DNA of 62,458 nucleotides from Sinorhizobium sp. A49 (GCF_002002725.1 NZ_MUNW01000088.1:1-62458); one strand, 5' to 3'. Counted from the stretch's first letter, positions 21,183 to 30,323 are shown. A program made the numbers and translations. Notes: generated by a model from the letters alone, not told the origin.

Positions 21183-23348
21183 ATGCCGAAGCCGACCACC
21201 ATCCCGACATTTGCTGACGCCTACGCTTATTCGTTGGACGCGTGGCAGCGTTCGGTTCTGTTTCTCGATGTCATGCGTGAGCGCGGCGCCCAATACGAGG
21301 AACACCGCACGCAAACCGCTCCAAACGTGCTGGAATTCCAGGTCGAACTCATCCGTGACGGGCGCACGCTCGCGCGGCCGGTGAACTATGCACTGGTCAA
21401 GATCGTTCCGCCCGAAGATGTGGCGGTTGAACCGTCGAAGCGACCCTTTGTCGTCGTCGATCCTCGTGCCGGCCACGGTCCCGGAATTGGCGGCTTCAAG
21501 GCCGATAGCGAAATCGGCGTGGTGCTGAAGGCGGGCCATCCCTGCTATTTCATCGGCTTTCTTTCAGATCCCGTGCCCGGTCAGACCATTGAAGATATTG
21601 CTTTTGCCGAGGCGACATTTCTCGAAACCGTTATTGCGCGCCATCCGTCAGCAGACGGCAAGCCGTGCGTGATCGGCAATTGCCAGGCCGGGTGGGCCGT
21701 GATGATCGTCGCCGCGCTCAGGCCAGAGCTCTTCGGCCCGATCATTATCGCCGGCGCGCCGCTCTCCTATTGGGCCGGCGTGACGGGGCAGAACCCGATG
21801 CGTTATTCCGGCGGACTTCTCGGCGGCAGCTGGTTGACGGCTCTGACCGGCGATCTCGGCGCCGGCATCTTCGATGGCGCCTGGCTGGTGCAAAACTTCG
21901 AAAACCAGAACCCAGCCAACACGCTCTGGACCAAGCAGTACAACCTCTATTCGAAGATCGATACCGAAGCGGCGCGCTATCTCGGCTTCGAGCGCTGGTG
22001 GGGCGGCCATGTGACGCTGAACGCCGAGGAGATGCAGTTCATCGTCGATGAACTCTTTGTCGGCAACAAGCTTGCAGCCGGCGAGATTCTGGCGTCCGAC
22101 GGGACCGCGATCGACCTGCGCAACGTAAGTTCGCCAATCGTGGTCTTCTGCTCGAAGGGTGACAACATTACGCCGCCGCCGCAGGCACTCGACTGGATCC
22201 TTGATCTCTATGACAGCGTCGACGAGATCCGCGCCTATGGCCAGACCATCGTCTACACCGTACACGAGACGATCGGGCATCTCGGCATCTTCGTGTCGGC
22301 CGGTGTTGCGCGCAAGGAGCATGACGAATTCGCTTCCAACATCGACCTTATCGATGTGTTGCCTCCTGGGTTGTACGAGGCCGTGCTGACGCCGGCAAGC
22401 GAAGTGGACGAAGGCAGGGAGTTCGCTTCGGGCGAATGGCTGATGCGCTGTGAACCACGCACGCTGGACGATATCCGGGCGCTTGGCGGCAACGACGCCG
22501 AGGATGAACGCCTTTTCGCCACCGCGGCGAAACTCTCGGAAGTCAATCTCGCGCTCTACCGCACCTATCTGCAGCCAGCAGTCAAGGCGGCGGTGACGCC
22601 GCCCATGGCCGCGGCGATGCGGAACCTGCATCCGCTGCGCCTGCAATATGCGCTGTTCGGGCCAGACAATCCCTTTATGGGTTGGACCAGGGCTCTTGCA
22701 GACCAGGTCCGTGAAACCCGCGAACCGGTGGCCCCGGAGAACCCTTTCGTCACGTGGCAGGAGAGCTTGTCGCAACAGATCGTCGACGGGCTCGAGGGGT
22801 GGCGGCGGATGGCTGAGTATTTTTCAGAACAGAGCTTTCACGCCATCTATGGCTCCCCGACCCTACAGGCTGCGCTTGGCATCGACGCAAGCTCCGGGAA
22901 GCCGCGCAAGGCAGCAAAAAGCCTTCTGCATCAGAAACTTGTTGAGACGCGGATCGCCGAACTTCGATCCCGAATGGTGCAGGGCGGTATTTGTGAAGGT
23001 CTCGCCAGATGCCTGATTTTCGTCGGTATGGCGCGCGGCGGCGCCGACGAGCGCGGCTTCGAGGCCGTGCGTCGGTTGCGTCAGGCTCATTCGCAGACGA
23101 GGCAATTGGACCTTGCCGCGTTCAAGGCGGTAATGCGGGAGCAATATTTCATGCTGCTGATTGACCAAGATGCCGCCCTTGCGGCCCTTCCGAAGTTGTT
23201 GCCGGATGCGATGGAGGAGCGGCGATCGGCTTTTGCCGCCCTTCGAGAAGTCCTCGAAGCGTCCGGTGCGGTGAAGGGGGGGCAGCCGAGCGGCTGCAAC
23301 GGGTGGCGACGCTCTTTCGCCTCGACACCCAACCACCGGTCTCAATGA
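21183..23348 (+). CDS. DUF3141 protein, PhaC-like alpha/beta hydrolase fold with Cys nucleophile; apparent C-terminal frameshift
   Basis: A 721-residue protein of the DUF3141 family, related to polyhydroxyalkanoate synthases. The nucleophile motif is GNCQAG with Cys167, where lipases have Ser, as in the GxCxGG box of PHA synthases. Asp327 (KGDNITPPP) and His366 (TIGHLGIF) are the probable other triad members. The last 26 residues (after AVKGG) look out of frame. One more base in the G7 run at 23276-23282 would instead give AAERLQRVATLFRLDTQP... and a stop at 23384-23386. The start follows GAGGAG. It is the first gene of an operon with pta, ackA and fabI. Function is unproven; polyester or acyl transfer is an inference. 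Confidence 0.82.
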   Translation: MPKPTTIPTFADAYAYSLDAWQRSVLFLDVMRERGAQYEEHRTQTAPNVLEFQVELIRDGRTLARPVNYALVKIVPPEDVAVEPSKRPFVVVDPRAGHGPGIGGFKADSEIGVVLKAGHPCYFIGFLSDPVPGQTIEDIAFAEATFLETVIARHPSADGKPCVIGNCQAGWAVMIVAALRPELFGPIIIAGAPLSYWAGVTGQNPMRYSGGLLGGSWLTALTGDLGAGIFDGAWLVQNFENQNPANTLWTKQYNLYSKIDTEAARYLGFERWWGGHVTLNAEEMQFIVDELFVGNKLAAGEILASDGTAIDLRNVSSPIVVFCSKGDNITPPPQALDWILDLYDSVDEIRAYGQTIVYTVHETIGHLGIFVSAGVARKEHDEFASNIDLIDVLPPGLYEAVLTPASEVDEGREFASGEWLMRCEPRTLDDIRALGGNDAEDERLFATAAKLSEVNLALYRTYLQPAVKAAVTPPMAAAMRNLHPLRLQYALFGPDNPFMGWTRALADQVRETREPVAPENPFVTWQESLSQQIVDGLEGWRRMAEYFSEQSFHAIYGSPTLQAALGIDASSGKPRKAAKSLLHQKLVETRIAELRSRMVQGGICEGLARCLIFVGMARGGADERGFEAVRRLRQAHSQTRQLDLAAFKAVMREQYFMLLIDQDAALAALPKLLPDAMEERRSAFAALREVLEASGAVKGGQPSGCNGWRRSFASTPNHRSQ

Positions 23349-23406
23349 CTGCCGGCAAGACCGTTCGCAATCGCAAGGCATACTGATCGACGAGGGAGAT
23401 TTCTAC

Positions 23407-24363
23407 GTGTCCGAAGCAACCGCAATGACGCCTGAACTGTCCAAATACGACCGCCTGATCGCAGCCGCGCAGGACGAAACGCCGGCTGTCACGATCGTGG
23501 CGCATCCTTGCGACGAGACATCGCTGCGCGGTGCGCTGGAGGCCGCCGAATTGGGCCTGATTGCGCCTGTTCTCGTCGGCCCGCAGGCGAAGATCCGCAC
23601 CGTCGCGGCCGAACACGGCCTCGACCTCGACGGGCGCGAGATAGTGGATGTGCCGCACAGTCATGCGGCCGCCGCCAAGGCCGTAGCAATGATCCGCGAG
23701 GGCCGGGGCGAACTCCTGATGAAAGGAAGCCTGCATACCGACGAGCTGATGAAGGAAGTTGCCGCCTCCGCAACCGGGCTCAGGACTGACCGAAGGATCA
23801 GCCACGTCTTCATCATGGATGTGCCTGGCCATGCCGAGACGCTGTTCATCACCGACGCTGCCATCAACATCTTCCCGGACCTCGAGGCAAAGCGCGACAT
23901 CGTGCAGAATGCCATCGATCTCTGGGTGACGATCGGTCTCGGCGAGCCGCGTGTCGCCATCCTTTCGGCGGTGGAGACTGTAACGACGAAAATACCCTCG
24001 ACGATCGAGGCTGCCGCGCTCTGCAAGATGGCCGACCGTGGCCAGATCACCGGCGGCCTGCTCGACGGGCCGCTCGCCTTCGACAATGCGATCGATCCGG
24101 AAGCAGCGCGCATCAAGGGCATAGTCTCGCCGGTCGCCGGCAGAGCCCAGATCCTGGTGGTGCCGGATCTCGAGGCCGGCAACATGCTCGCCAAGAACCT
24201 TACCTTCCTGTCCCATGCCGACGCAGCGGGCATCGTGCTTGGCGCGCGGGTGCCGATCGTGTTGACCTCACGGGCGGATTCCGTACGTACGCGCCTTGCA
24301 TCCTGCGCCGTGGCTTCGCTCTATGCGGCACGGCGGCGGGCGGCACAAGTTGCGGCGGTGTAG
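23407..24363 (+). CDS. pta: Phosphate acetyl/butyryltransferase
   Basis: Interconverts an acyl-CoA and acyl-phosphate, probably acetyl-CoA and acetyl phosphate. The 318-residue protein has the PTA/PTB fold signatures: an N-terminal [32 protein letters not shown], then [39 protein letters not shown], and the C-terminal [24 protein letters not shown]. It is the short form without the MaoC or DRTGG domains seen in some homologues. The start is GTG with GAGGGAG upstream. It lies 2 bp ahead of ackA, forming an acyl-phosphate pathway; acetyl versus butyryl specificity is not visible. Confidence 0.9.
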   Translation: MSEATAMTPELSKYDRLIAAAQDETPAVTIVAHPCDETSLRGALEAAELGLIAPVLVGPQAKIRTVAAEHGLDLDGREIVDVPHSHAAAAKAVAMIREGRGELLMKGSLHTDELMKEVAASATGLRTDRRISHVFIMDVPGHAETLFITDAAINIFPDLEAKRDIVQNAIDLWVTIGLGEPRVAILSAVETVTTKIPSTIEAAALCKMADRGQITGGLLDGPLAFDNAIDPEAARIKGIVSPVAGRAQILVVPDLEAGNMLAKNLTFLSHADAAGIVLGARVPIVLTSRADSVRTRLASCAVASLYAARRRAAQVAAV

Positions 24364-24365
24364 CG

Positions 24366-25550
24366 ATGGATGCACTCCTCGTCGTCAACGCCGGCTCGTC
24401 GAGCATCAAGTTCCAATTGTTCGGGATCACCGATGGGGGGCTCGAACGACAGATAAAGGGCCAGATCGGTGGTATCGGTACGTTCCCTCGGCTCCAAGCG
24501 AAGGGCGCCGACGGCGCCGTGCTCGTTGACCGGAACTATCCGGCTGACAAGGTCGGCGACCTGCCGACAGCCATTGCTGCAGCACGGGATTGGCTGCTGA
24601 CGCTCGAAGGTGTCACGCTTCGCGCTATCGGACACCGTGTGGTGCACGGCGGCCCCGATTTTTCGGCGCCTGTGCTGATCGACGCGGGCGTGCTCGAGAG
24701 GTTGGCGAGCTACCAGGATCTTGCGCCGCTGCACCAACCCAACAACCTTGCGCCTATCCGCCAGGCGATGGCGATCAATCCAGATGTACCACAGGTCGCT
24801 TGCTTCGACACCGCCTTCCATCATGGTCACCCGCAAGAGGTTAACTGCTACGCCATGCCGCGCCGTTTCTATGACGAGGGCGTGCGGCGCTATGGCTTCC
24901 ACGGTCTTTCCTATGAATACATCGCCGAGCACCTTCGCGCGGTGGCGCCACAGGTGGCACGCGGCAGAGTGATCGTTGCCCACCTCGGCAGCGGTGCCTC
25001 GATGTGCGCGCTGCGCGACGGCCACAGCGTCGAGACCACCATGGGCTTCACAGCGCTTGACGGTCTGCCGATGGGAACAAGGCCGGGTCAGCTCGATCCG
25101 GGCGTTGTGCTCTATCTCATTCTGCAGCGCGGCATGAGCGCCCAGGCCGTCTCGGATATGCTCTACCACGAGGCTGGGCTCAAGGGGCTCTCGGGCGTGT
25201 CGAACGACATGCGCGATCTCCTGGCAAGCGACGATCCGCACGCCAAGCTCGCCATCGATCACTTCGTCTATCGCTGCGGGCTCAACGCCGGGATGCTTGC
25301 GGCCGCGCTCGGTGGCATCGACGCCTTCGTCTTCACTGCGGGCGTCGGCGAGAACTCCGCCCCGGTCCGTGCTCGGATCGCAGAAGGTCTCGCGTGGCTC
25401 GGAGCTGAACTCGACCCCATCGCCAACGACATCGGTGCCACCCTGATCTCCACGGCTTCAAGCCGCGTCGCGCTCTACGTTCTTCCGACCGACGAGGAAT
25501 TGATGATCGCGCGCCACACGCTTGCACTTCTCAAAACCCCTGCAGCCTGA
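24366..25550 (+). CDS. ackA: Acetate/propionate kinase
   Basis: Transfers phosphate between acetyl phosphate and ADP, giving ATP and acetate (or the reverse). The 394-residue protein carries the first acetate kinase signature NAGSSSIKF at residues 8-16, a second signature around [14 protein letters not shown], the [10 protein letters not shown] phosphate loop and [22 protein letters not shown]. It lies 2 bp after pta and 17 bp before fabI. Under oxygen limitation the pair would allow ATP formation and re-oxidation balance, which fits the FixK-type promoter upstream of the operon. Confidence 0.94.
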   Translation: MDALLVVNAGSSSIKFQLFGITDGGLERQIKGQIGGIGTFPRLQAKGADGAVLVDRNYPADKVGDLPTAIAAARDWLLTLEGVTLRAIGHRVVHGGPDFSAPVLIDAGVLERLASYQDLAPLHQPNNLAPIRQAMAINPDVPQVACFDTAFHHGHPQEVNCYAMPRRFYDEGVRRYGFHGLSYEYIAEHLRAVAPQVARGRVIVAHLGSGASMCALRDGHSVETTMGFTALDGLPMGTRPGQLDPGVVLYLILQRGMSAQAVSDMLYHEAGLKGLSGVSNDMRDLLASDDPHAKLAIDHFVYRCGLNAGMLAAALGGIDAFVFTAGVGENSAPVRARIAEGLAWLGAELDPIANDIGATLISTASSRVALYVLPTDEELMIARHTLALLKTPAA

Positions 25551-25567
25551 CCCAACGGAGGCAATCC

Positions 25568-26353
25568 ATGTCCATTCCCGCAGCGAGGGCCAAGCTTCTC
25601 GAAGGCCGCAAAGGCCTCATCGTCGGCATCGCCAACGACCGCTCGATCGCGTGGGGCTGCGCTCGCGCCTTTCGCGCCTTCGGGGCCGAAGTCGCCGTCA
25701 CCTATCTCAATGACAAGGCCAAGCCCCATGTGGAGCCCTTGGCGCGCGAGCTCGAAGCGCCGATCTTCCTGCCGCTCGACGTGGCTATTCCCGGGCAGAT
25801 GGAAGCGGTATTTGAGGAGATCGAGAAGACTTGGGGAGAACTCGACTTCGTCGTGCACTCCATCGCCTTTTCGCCGAAGGATACGCTCGGCGGGCGCGTC
25901 GTCGACGTGCCGCGTGACGGTTTCCTGAAGACCATGGACATTTCTTGCTGGTCCTTCATTCGCATGGCGCATCTGGCAGAACCACTGATGAAGAATGGCG
26001 GTACACTCTTCACAATGACCTATCACGGCTCGCAGGTCGTGGTGGAGAACTACAACATCATGGGCGTCGCCAAGGCGGCACTCGAAAGTGCGGTCCGCTA
26101 TCTCGCGGCAGAGCTCGGCCCCAAGGGCATTCGCGTCCACGCCATCTCGCCCGGTGCGCTTGCGACGCGGGCTGCGTCAGGCATACCAGAATTCGATGCG
26201 CTGCTCGAGAAGACGAAGATCAAGTCGCCGGCCCGCGAGCTTGTGGATATCGATGACGTCGGCGCGGCTACGGCGTTCCTCGCTCACGATGCCGCGCGGC
26301 TGATAACCGGGCAGGTTCTCTATGTCGACGGCGGCTACCACATCGTTGACTGA
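25568..26353 (+). CDS. fabI: Enoyl-[acyl-carrier-protein] reductase FabI
   Basis: NADH-dependent reductase of the last step of each fatty-acid elongation cycle. The 261-residue SDR protein has the FabI-type cofactor loop GIANDRSIAWG (20-30), and the active-site residues Tyr152, Tyr162 and Lys169 (Y-x6-K) in TYHGSQVVVENYNIMGVAKA. The C-terminus ends with VDGGYHIVD. It follows ackA by 17 bp with a GGAGG site, so it is in the pta-ackA operon rather than with fab genes. That suggests a specialised paralogue used under the same condition as the operon; housekeeping copies would be elsewhere. Confidence 0.93.
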   Translation: MSIPAARAKLLEGRKGLIVGIANDRSIAWGCARAFRAFGAEVAVTYLNDKAKPHVEPLARELEAPIFLPLDVAIPGQMEAVFEEIEKTWGELDFVVHSIAFSPKDTLGGRVVDVPRDGFLKTMDISCWSFIRMAHLAEPLMKNGGTLFTMTYHGSQVVVENYNIMGVAKAALESAVRYLAAELGPKGIRVHAISPGALATRAASGIPEFDALLEKTKIKSPARELVDIDDVGAATAFLAHDAARLITGQVLYVDGGYHIVD

Positions 26354-26376
26354 TCGCCAGGATCACGCTTGAAACG

Positions 26377-27852
26377 TCAGATGTTGCCCATGCAGAGATA
26401 CTTCATCTCCAGATAGTCCTCGATCCCGTGGCGGGAGCCTTCGCGGCCGATACCCGACTGCTTGATGCCGCCGAAGGGGGCGGCCTCCGAGGACATGCGG
26501 CCGGTGTTGATGCCGACCATGCCGTATTCGAGCGCCTCGGCGACATGCCATACACGCCTAAGGTTCTCGGCGTAGAAATAGGCGGCGAGGCCATAGATCG
26601 TATCGTTCGCCTCGGCGATCACTTGTTCGGCGGTCTCGAAGCGGATGATCGGGGCGATCGGGCCAAATGTCTCTTCCTGAGCGACGCGCATGTCGGTCGA
26701 GATGCCGGTGAGGACCGTCGGCTCGAAGAAGGTGCCCGACGTGCCGATACGACGACCGCCGGCGCGCACTTGCGCGCCTTTCGACACGGCATCCGCGACG
26801 TGGGCTTCGATCTTCTCGATCGCATGTCGGTCGATCATCGGGCCGATGGTGACGCCGGCCGAAAAGCCGTCGCCTACCGAAAGTTCGGCGACGCGCGCGA
26901 CGAATTTCTCCGCAAACGCGTCGTGCACGGCCGACTGCACATAGATGCGGTTTGCCGAAACGCAGGTCTGGCCGGCATTGCGGAATTTCGCCTGGACCGC
27001 ACCATCGACCGCTTCGTCGATATCGGCGTCGTCGAAAACGATGAAGGGGGCATTGCCGCCGAGTTCCAGGCTCACCTTCTTAATTTGGTCTGAACACTGG
27101 CGCATCAGCAGGCGGCCGACTTCCGTCGAGCCGGTAAAGCTGATCTTGCGTACCCTAGGGTTGCTGCAGAGTTCGCGCCCGATCGCAGCCCCTTCCGAAG
27201 CGTAGAGCAGATTGACGACGCCTGTCGGGAAGCCGGCCTTCTCAGCGAGCACGAACATGGCGCCGGCAACGAGCGGTGTCTGTTCGGCGGGCTTCAGCAC
27301 GATGGCGCAGCCAGCGGCAAGCGCCGGCGCAATCTTGCGGGCGACCATGGAGGCAGGGAAGTTCCAAGGGGTAATCGTCCCGACGACGCCGACCGGCTGC
27401 TTGATGACCAGCATGCGTCGGTCATTGGCCGGTGCCGGGAAGGTCTCGCCATAGATACGCTTGGCCTCCTCGGCGTACCATTCGACATAGGCGGCAGCGT
27501 GCAGCACCTCGCCTTTCGATTCGCCGATCGGTTTGCCCATTTCGGCGGTGAGGATGGCGGCGAGATCGTCGGCATGGGCAATGATCAGGTCGTGCCAGCG
27601 TCGAAGCACGGCACTTCGATCCTTGGCCGGTTTTGCCGCCCAAAGGACTTGCGCGGCGGCGGCGGCATCGATCGCGGCGCTCGCCTGTGCAATGCCCATA
27701 TCCGGCAACGACGCCAGCAACTCTCCGCTCGACGGGTTGAAGATGTCGAAGGTCGCGCCCGTCCAATTCCCGGCGCAATGCGCAACACCGTCCAAACCAG
27801 AAAACAGTTCGGCGTCGCGCAGGTGTTTGGTCAAGGCCGGCGTCAGGGTCAT
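26377..27852 (-). CDS. gabD: Succinate-semialdehyde dehydrogenase GabD
   Basis: Oxidises succinate semialdehyde to succinate with NAD(P)+, completing the GABA shunt. The 491-residue aldehyde dehydrogenase has catalytic Cys297 in FRNAGQTCVSANR and the general base Glu263 in SLELGGNAPF, with the SSADH-typical IYVQSAVHDAF and AEANDTIYGLAAYFYAENL. The ORF runs much further upstream, but MTLTPALTKHL at 27852 begins the recognisable protein. It lies 137 bp downstream of gabT in the same direction. It is convergent with fabI across 23 bp with no clear terminator. Confidence 0.92.
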   Translation of the reverse strand: MTLTPALTKHLRDAELFSGLDGVAHCAGNWTGATFDIFNPSSGELLASLPDMGIAQASAAIDAAAAAQVLWAAKPAKDRSAVLRRWHDLIIAHADDLAAILTAEMGKPIGESKGEVLHAAAYVEWYAEEAKRIYGETFPAPANDRRMLVIKQPVGVVGTITPWNFPASMVARKIAPALAAGCAIVLKPAEQTPLVAGAMFVLAEKAGFPTGVVNLLYASEGAAIGRELCSNPRVRKISFTGSTEVGRLLMRQCSDQIKKVSLELGGNAPFIVFDDADIDEAVDGAVQAKFRNAGQTCVSANRIYVQSAVHDAFAEKFVARVAELSVGDGFSAGVTIGPMIDRHAIEKIEAHVADAVSKGAQVRAGGRRIGTSGTFFEPTVLTGISTDMRVAQEETFGPIAPIIRFETAEQVIAEANDTIYGLAAYFYAENLRRVWHVAEALEYGMVGINTGRMSSEAAPFGGIKQSGIGREGSRHGIEDYLEMKYLCMGNI

Positions 27853-27989
27853 GATGGGCGTCCTCCAGCGATGCCCGTCGCATGCCGACCGGCCCGCTTC
27901 CTGTTTGTTCTTGCGGGCGTCGTTCCTCCCGACGCCCGGAGCCATTTCATCGGCCCGGACAACCGCGTTAGCGGTCGCCCGGCACCGCG

Positions 27990-29258
27990 TCAACCGCGCG
28001 CTTCGAGGATCGAGGCTTCGAGGATGTCGAGCGCCTCGGCAAAGACGTTGTCCTGGATCGTGATCGGTGCCAGGAACCGGATGACGTTGCCGTGCACGCC
28101 GCAGGTGAGCAGGATCAGGCCCTTGTCGAGTGCGATCAGCCGTACCTTGTTGGCAAAGTCGGCGCTCGGCAGATTGGTCTTCACGTCGTTGAATTCCACG
28201 GCGTTCATAAAGCCCGGGCCGCGGATGTCGACAATCTCGGGCGCCTGCTCGCGAATGGCTGCAAGGCGCTGCTTCAGTCGGCCGCCAAGCTGTTCGGCCC
28301 GTTCGCAAAGCTTCTCCTCGGCGATGACGTCGAGCACGGCATGCGCCGCGGCAATGCCGAGCGGATTGCCGCCATAGGTGCCGCCAAGACCGCCGGGGGC
28401 TGGCGCGTCCATGATCTCGGCGCGGCCGGTGACGGCAGCGAGCGGGAAGCCACCCGCAAGGCTCTTTGCCATCGTCATCAGATCGGCTGCGACCTCATGG
28501 TGGTCCATCGCAAACATCTTGCCTGTGCGGGCAAAGCCGGTCTGGACTTCGTCGGCGATCAGCAGGATGCCGTGCTGGTCGCAGATTTCGCGCAACGCCT
28601 TCATGAAGGCTGGCGGAACGGGATAGAAGCCGCCTTCGCCCTGTACCGGCTCGATGATGATCGCGGCGACGCGACCCGGATCGACATCGGCGGCAAACAG
28701 TTTCTTCAGTGCTGCCAGCGACTGCTCGACAGTGACGCCGTGCAGCTCGATCGGGAAGGGGGCGTGGAAGACGTCGCCCGGCATGGCGCCGAAGCCGACC
28801 TTGTACGGCACCACCTTGCCGGTGAGCGCCATGCCCATGAAGGTGCGGCCATGGAAGCCGCCGCCGAAGGCGATCACGGCCTGGCGACCGGTGGCCGCGC
28901 GGGCGATCTTAACCGCGTTTTCAACGGCTTCCGCGCCGGTGGTCACGAAGATTGTCTTCTTGGCGAAGTCGCCGGGTGCGAGCGCATTCAGACGCTCGGC
29001 GAGATGCACATAGGTCTCGTAAGGTACGACCTGATGGCATGTGTGGGTGAAGCGATCGAGCTGCGCCTTGACGGCGGCGATCACCTTCGGATGGCGGTGA
29101 CCGGTGTTGACGACGGCGATGCCGGAGGCGAAGTCGATGTAGCGATTGCCTTCCTTGTCCCAGATTTCGGCGTTCTCCGCACGGTCGGCATAGATCTGCG
29201 TGGTCATGCCCACGCCGCGGGAAATGGCAGCGTTTTTGCGATCGGTGAGGCTAGTCAT
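27990..29258 (-). CDS. gabT: 4-aminobutyrate aminotransferase GabT
   Basis: PLP-dependent transfer of the amino group of GABA to 2-oxoglutarate. The 422-residue class III aminotransferase has ADEVQTGFARTGKMFAMDHH and the Schiff-base lysine Lys265 in MTMAKSLAGGFPLAAV, plus VTTGAEAVENAVKIARAATGR for cofactor phosphate binding. The start MTSLTDRKNAAIS is chosen over an in-frame upstream codon that would overlap the operator region. It is divergent from the MerR-XRE-cupin regulator, with palindromes within 50 bp of its start. Confidence 0.94.
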   Translation of the reverse strand: MTSLTDRKNAAISRGVGMTTQIYADRAENAEIWDKEGNRYIDFASGIAVVNTGHRHPKVIAAVKAQLDRFTHTCHQVVPYETYVHLAERLNALAPGDFAKKTIFVTTGAEAVENAVKIARAATGRQAVIAFGGGFHGRTFMGMALTGKVVPYKVGFGAMPGDVFHAPFPIELHGVTVEQSLAALKKLFAADVDPGRVAAIIIEPVQGEGGFYPVPPAFMKALREICDQHGILLIADEVQTGFARTGKMFAMDHHEVAADLMTMAKSLAGGFPLAAVTGRAEIMDAPAPGGLGGTYGGNPLGIAAAHAVLDVIAEEKLCERAEQLGGRLKQRLAAIREQAPEIVDIRGPGFMNAVEFNDVKTNLPSADFANKVRLIALDKGLILLTCGVHGNVIRFLAPITIQDNVFAEALDILEASILEARG

Positions 29259-29284
29259 GGCGCGTGTCCCTGTTGCTGGCGTCG

Positions 29285-29309
29285 GCAATATATTGCATTT
29301 TTTCTGCAA
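29285..29309. promoter_or_regulatory. Probable operator in the gabT-regulator intergenic region
   Basis: A perfect 12-bp palindrome GCAATATATTGC (29285-29296) overlaps a TTGCA-N7-TGCAA inverted repeat (29293-29309), 27-51 bp upstream of gabT. A further TGCAA occurs at 29346-29350. The divergent regulator is the obvious candidate to bind here. Confidence 0.45.
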
Positions 29310-29489
29310 GATTGTTCGGGAAGTGGTACATCTTTCAAAATGGAATGCAAATCAAATTTGGTGATCGAGAGACCACAGGCGCTGATAGGGCATTCTTGTA
29401 AAAGGTGATGTGCGGCAGGTAAGTTCGCCAATGCGCAAGCGGGGCGCAGATTCGCGCCGGCATGCGCTGACAAAACAGGGAAGCGGAAA

Positions 29490-30302
29490 ATGGGCGGCGT
29501 GCGCTACAAGGTTGCCGAGGCTGCACGACTGGCGGGTGTCTCCGCCTCGACTCTCCGATTGTGGGAAACACAAGGGCTGGTCGTGCCAGAGCGCTCGCCG
29601 ACGGGCCATCGGCAATATACCGAAAGTGATCTGTCGCGACTGAAGCGCATTTCCTGGTTCCGGGTTGAACGTGGGCTCAATCCCGCGGCGATCCGAGAGG
29701 CACTCGAGGCCGAAGTGGCCGGGGACGATGACGCGCCTGCACCAGGGGAAAGCGGTATCGACAATCAGGTTGGCCGAAAGCTTCGCAGTCTGCGGCATGC
29801 CGCCGGCAAGACGCTGGAACTGGTCGCGGGCGAAATCGGTATCGCGGCGTCGGTCCTGTCAACGCTGGAGCGAACCTCGCAGGGCGTCTCTGTCGCGGTG
29901 CTCCATAACATCGCGGAGTATTTCGAAACGACGGTTTCGAGCCTGTCTGGAGAAGAGGAGGGCGATTCCCGAGCCGTCGTTCGTGCGGGAGAGTGGCGCG
30001 CCTGGCCGAAGACGACGCCCGGCGTCACCGTGCAACTGCTGGCGGATGGTCGCAACCAGATGGATTGCCATCGCTTCGTGCTCGAGCCGGGAGCTTCGAG
30101 CGAAGGCGCCTATCGGCATGAGGGGGAGGAATTCGTCTATGTGCTTTCGGGGCGCGTCGAGTTCATTCTCGACAGCGACCAGTTCTATGACCTTGATGTC
30201 GGCGATTCGCTCTATTTCGAAAGCAAACGCCGTCATGCCTGGACCAACAGGCATGACGGCGAAACCATCCTTCTATGGATCAACACGCCGCCGACATTCT
30301 GA
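29490..30302 (+). CDS. MerR-XRE-cupin fusion transcriptional regulator
   Basis: A 270-residue regulator with three domains: a MerR-type winged helix (about 5-75; VAEAARLAGVSASTLRLWETQGLVVPERSPTGHRQY), an XRE/HTH_3 domain (about 94-148; VGRKLRSLRHAAGKTLELVAGEIGIAASVLSTLER) and a C-terminal cupin (about 185-266; HEGEEFVYVLSGRVEFIL). XRE-cupin proteins such as PuuR control polyamine and GABA genes, and this gene is divergent from gabT, so control of gabTD is likely. The cupin probably senses a small ligand. The extra N-terminal MerR domain is unusual and gives two DNA-binding heads per chain. The start follows GGAAGCGG. Confidence 0.85.
   Translation: MGGVRYKVAEAARLAGVSASTLRLWETQGLVVPERSPTGHRQYTESDLSRLKRISWFRVERGLNPAAIREALEAEVAGDDDAPAPGESGIDNQVGRKLRSLRHAAGKTLELVAGEIGIAASVLSTLERTSQGVSVAVLHNIAEYFETTVSSLSGEEEGDSRAVVRAGEWRAWPKTTPGVTVQLLADGRNQMDCHRFVLEPGASSEGAYRHEGEEFVYVLSGRVEFILDSDQFYDLDVGDSLYFESKRRHAWTNRHDGETILLWINTPPTF
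30228..30261. repeat. 13-bp perfect inverted repeat inside the 3' end of the regulator gene
   Basis: CGCCGTCATGCCT (30228-30240) and AGGCATGACGGCG (30249-30261) are exact complements around an 8-nt loop, within the cupin-coding region about 40 nt before the stop codon. Confidence 0.6.
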
Positions 30303-30313
30303 GGGCGGCGTGT
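30283..30313. terminator. Hairpin over the regulator stop codon, between convergent genes
   Basis: ACACGCCGCC and GGCGGCGTGT form a perfect 10-bp stem with an 11-nt loop that includes the stop codon. There is no T-run on either strand. It lies between the regulator gene and fba, only 21 bp apart, and may block read-through in both directions. Confidence 0.45.
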
Positions 30314-30323
30314 GACGAACCCA

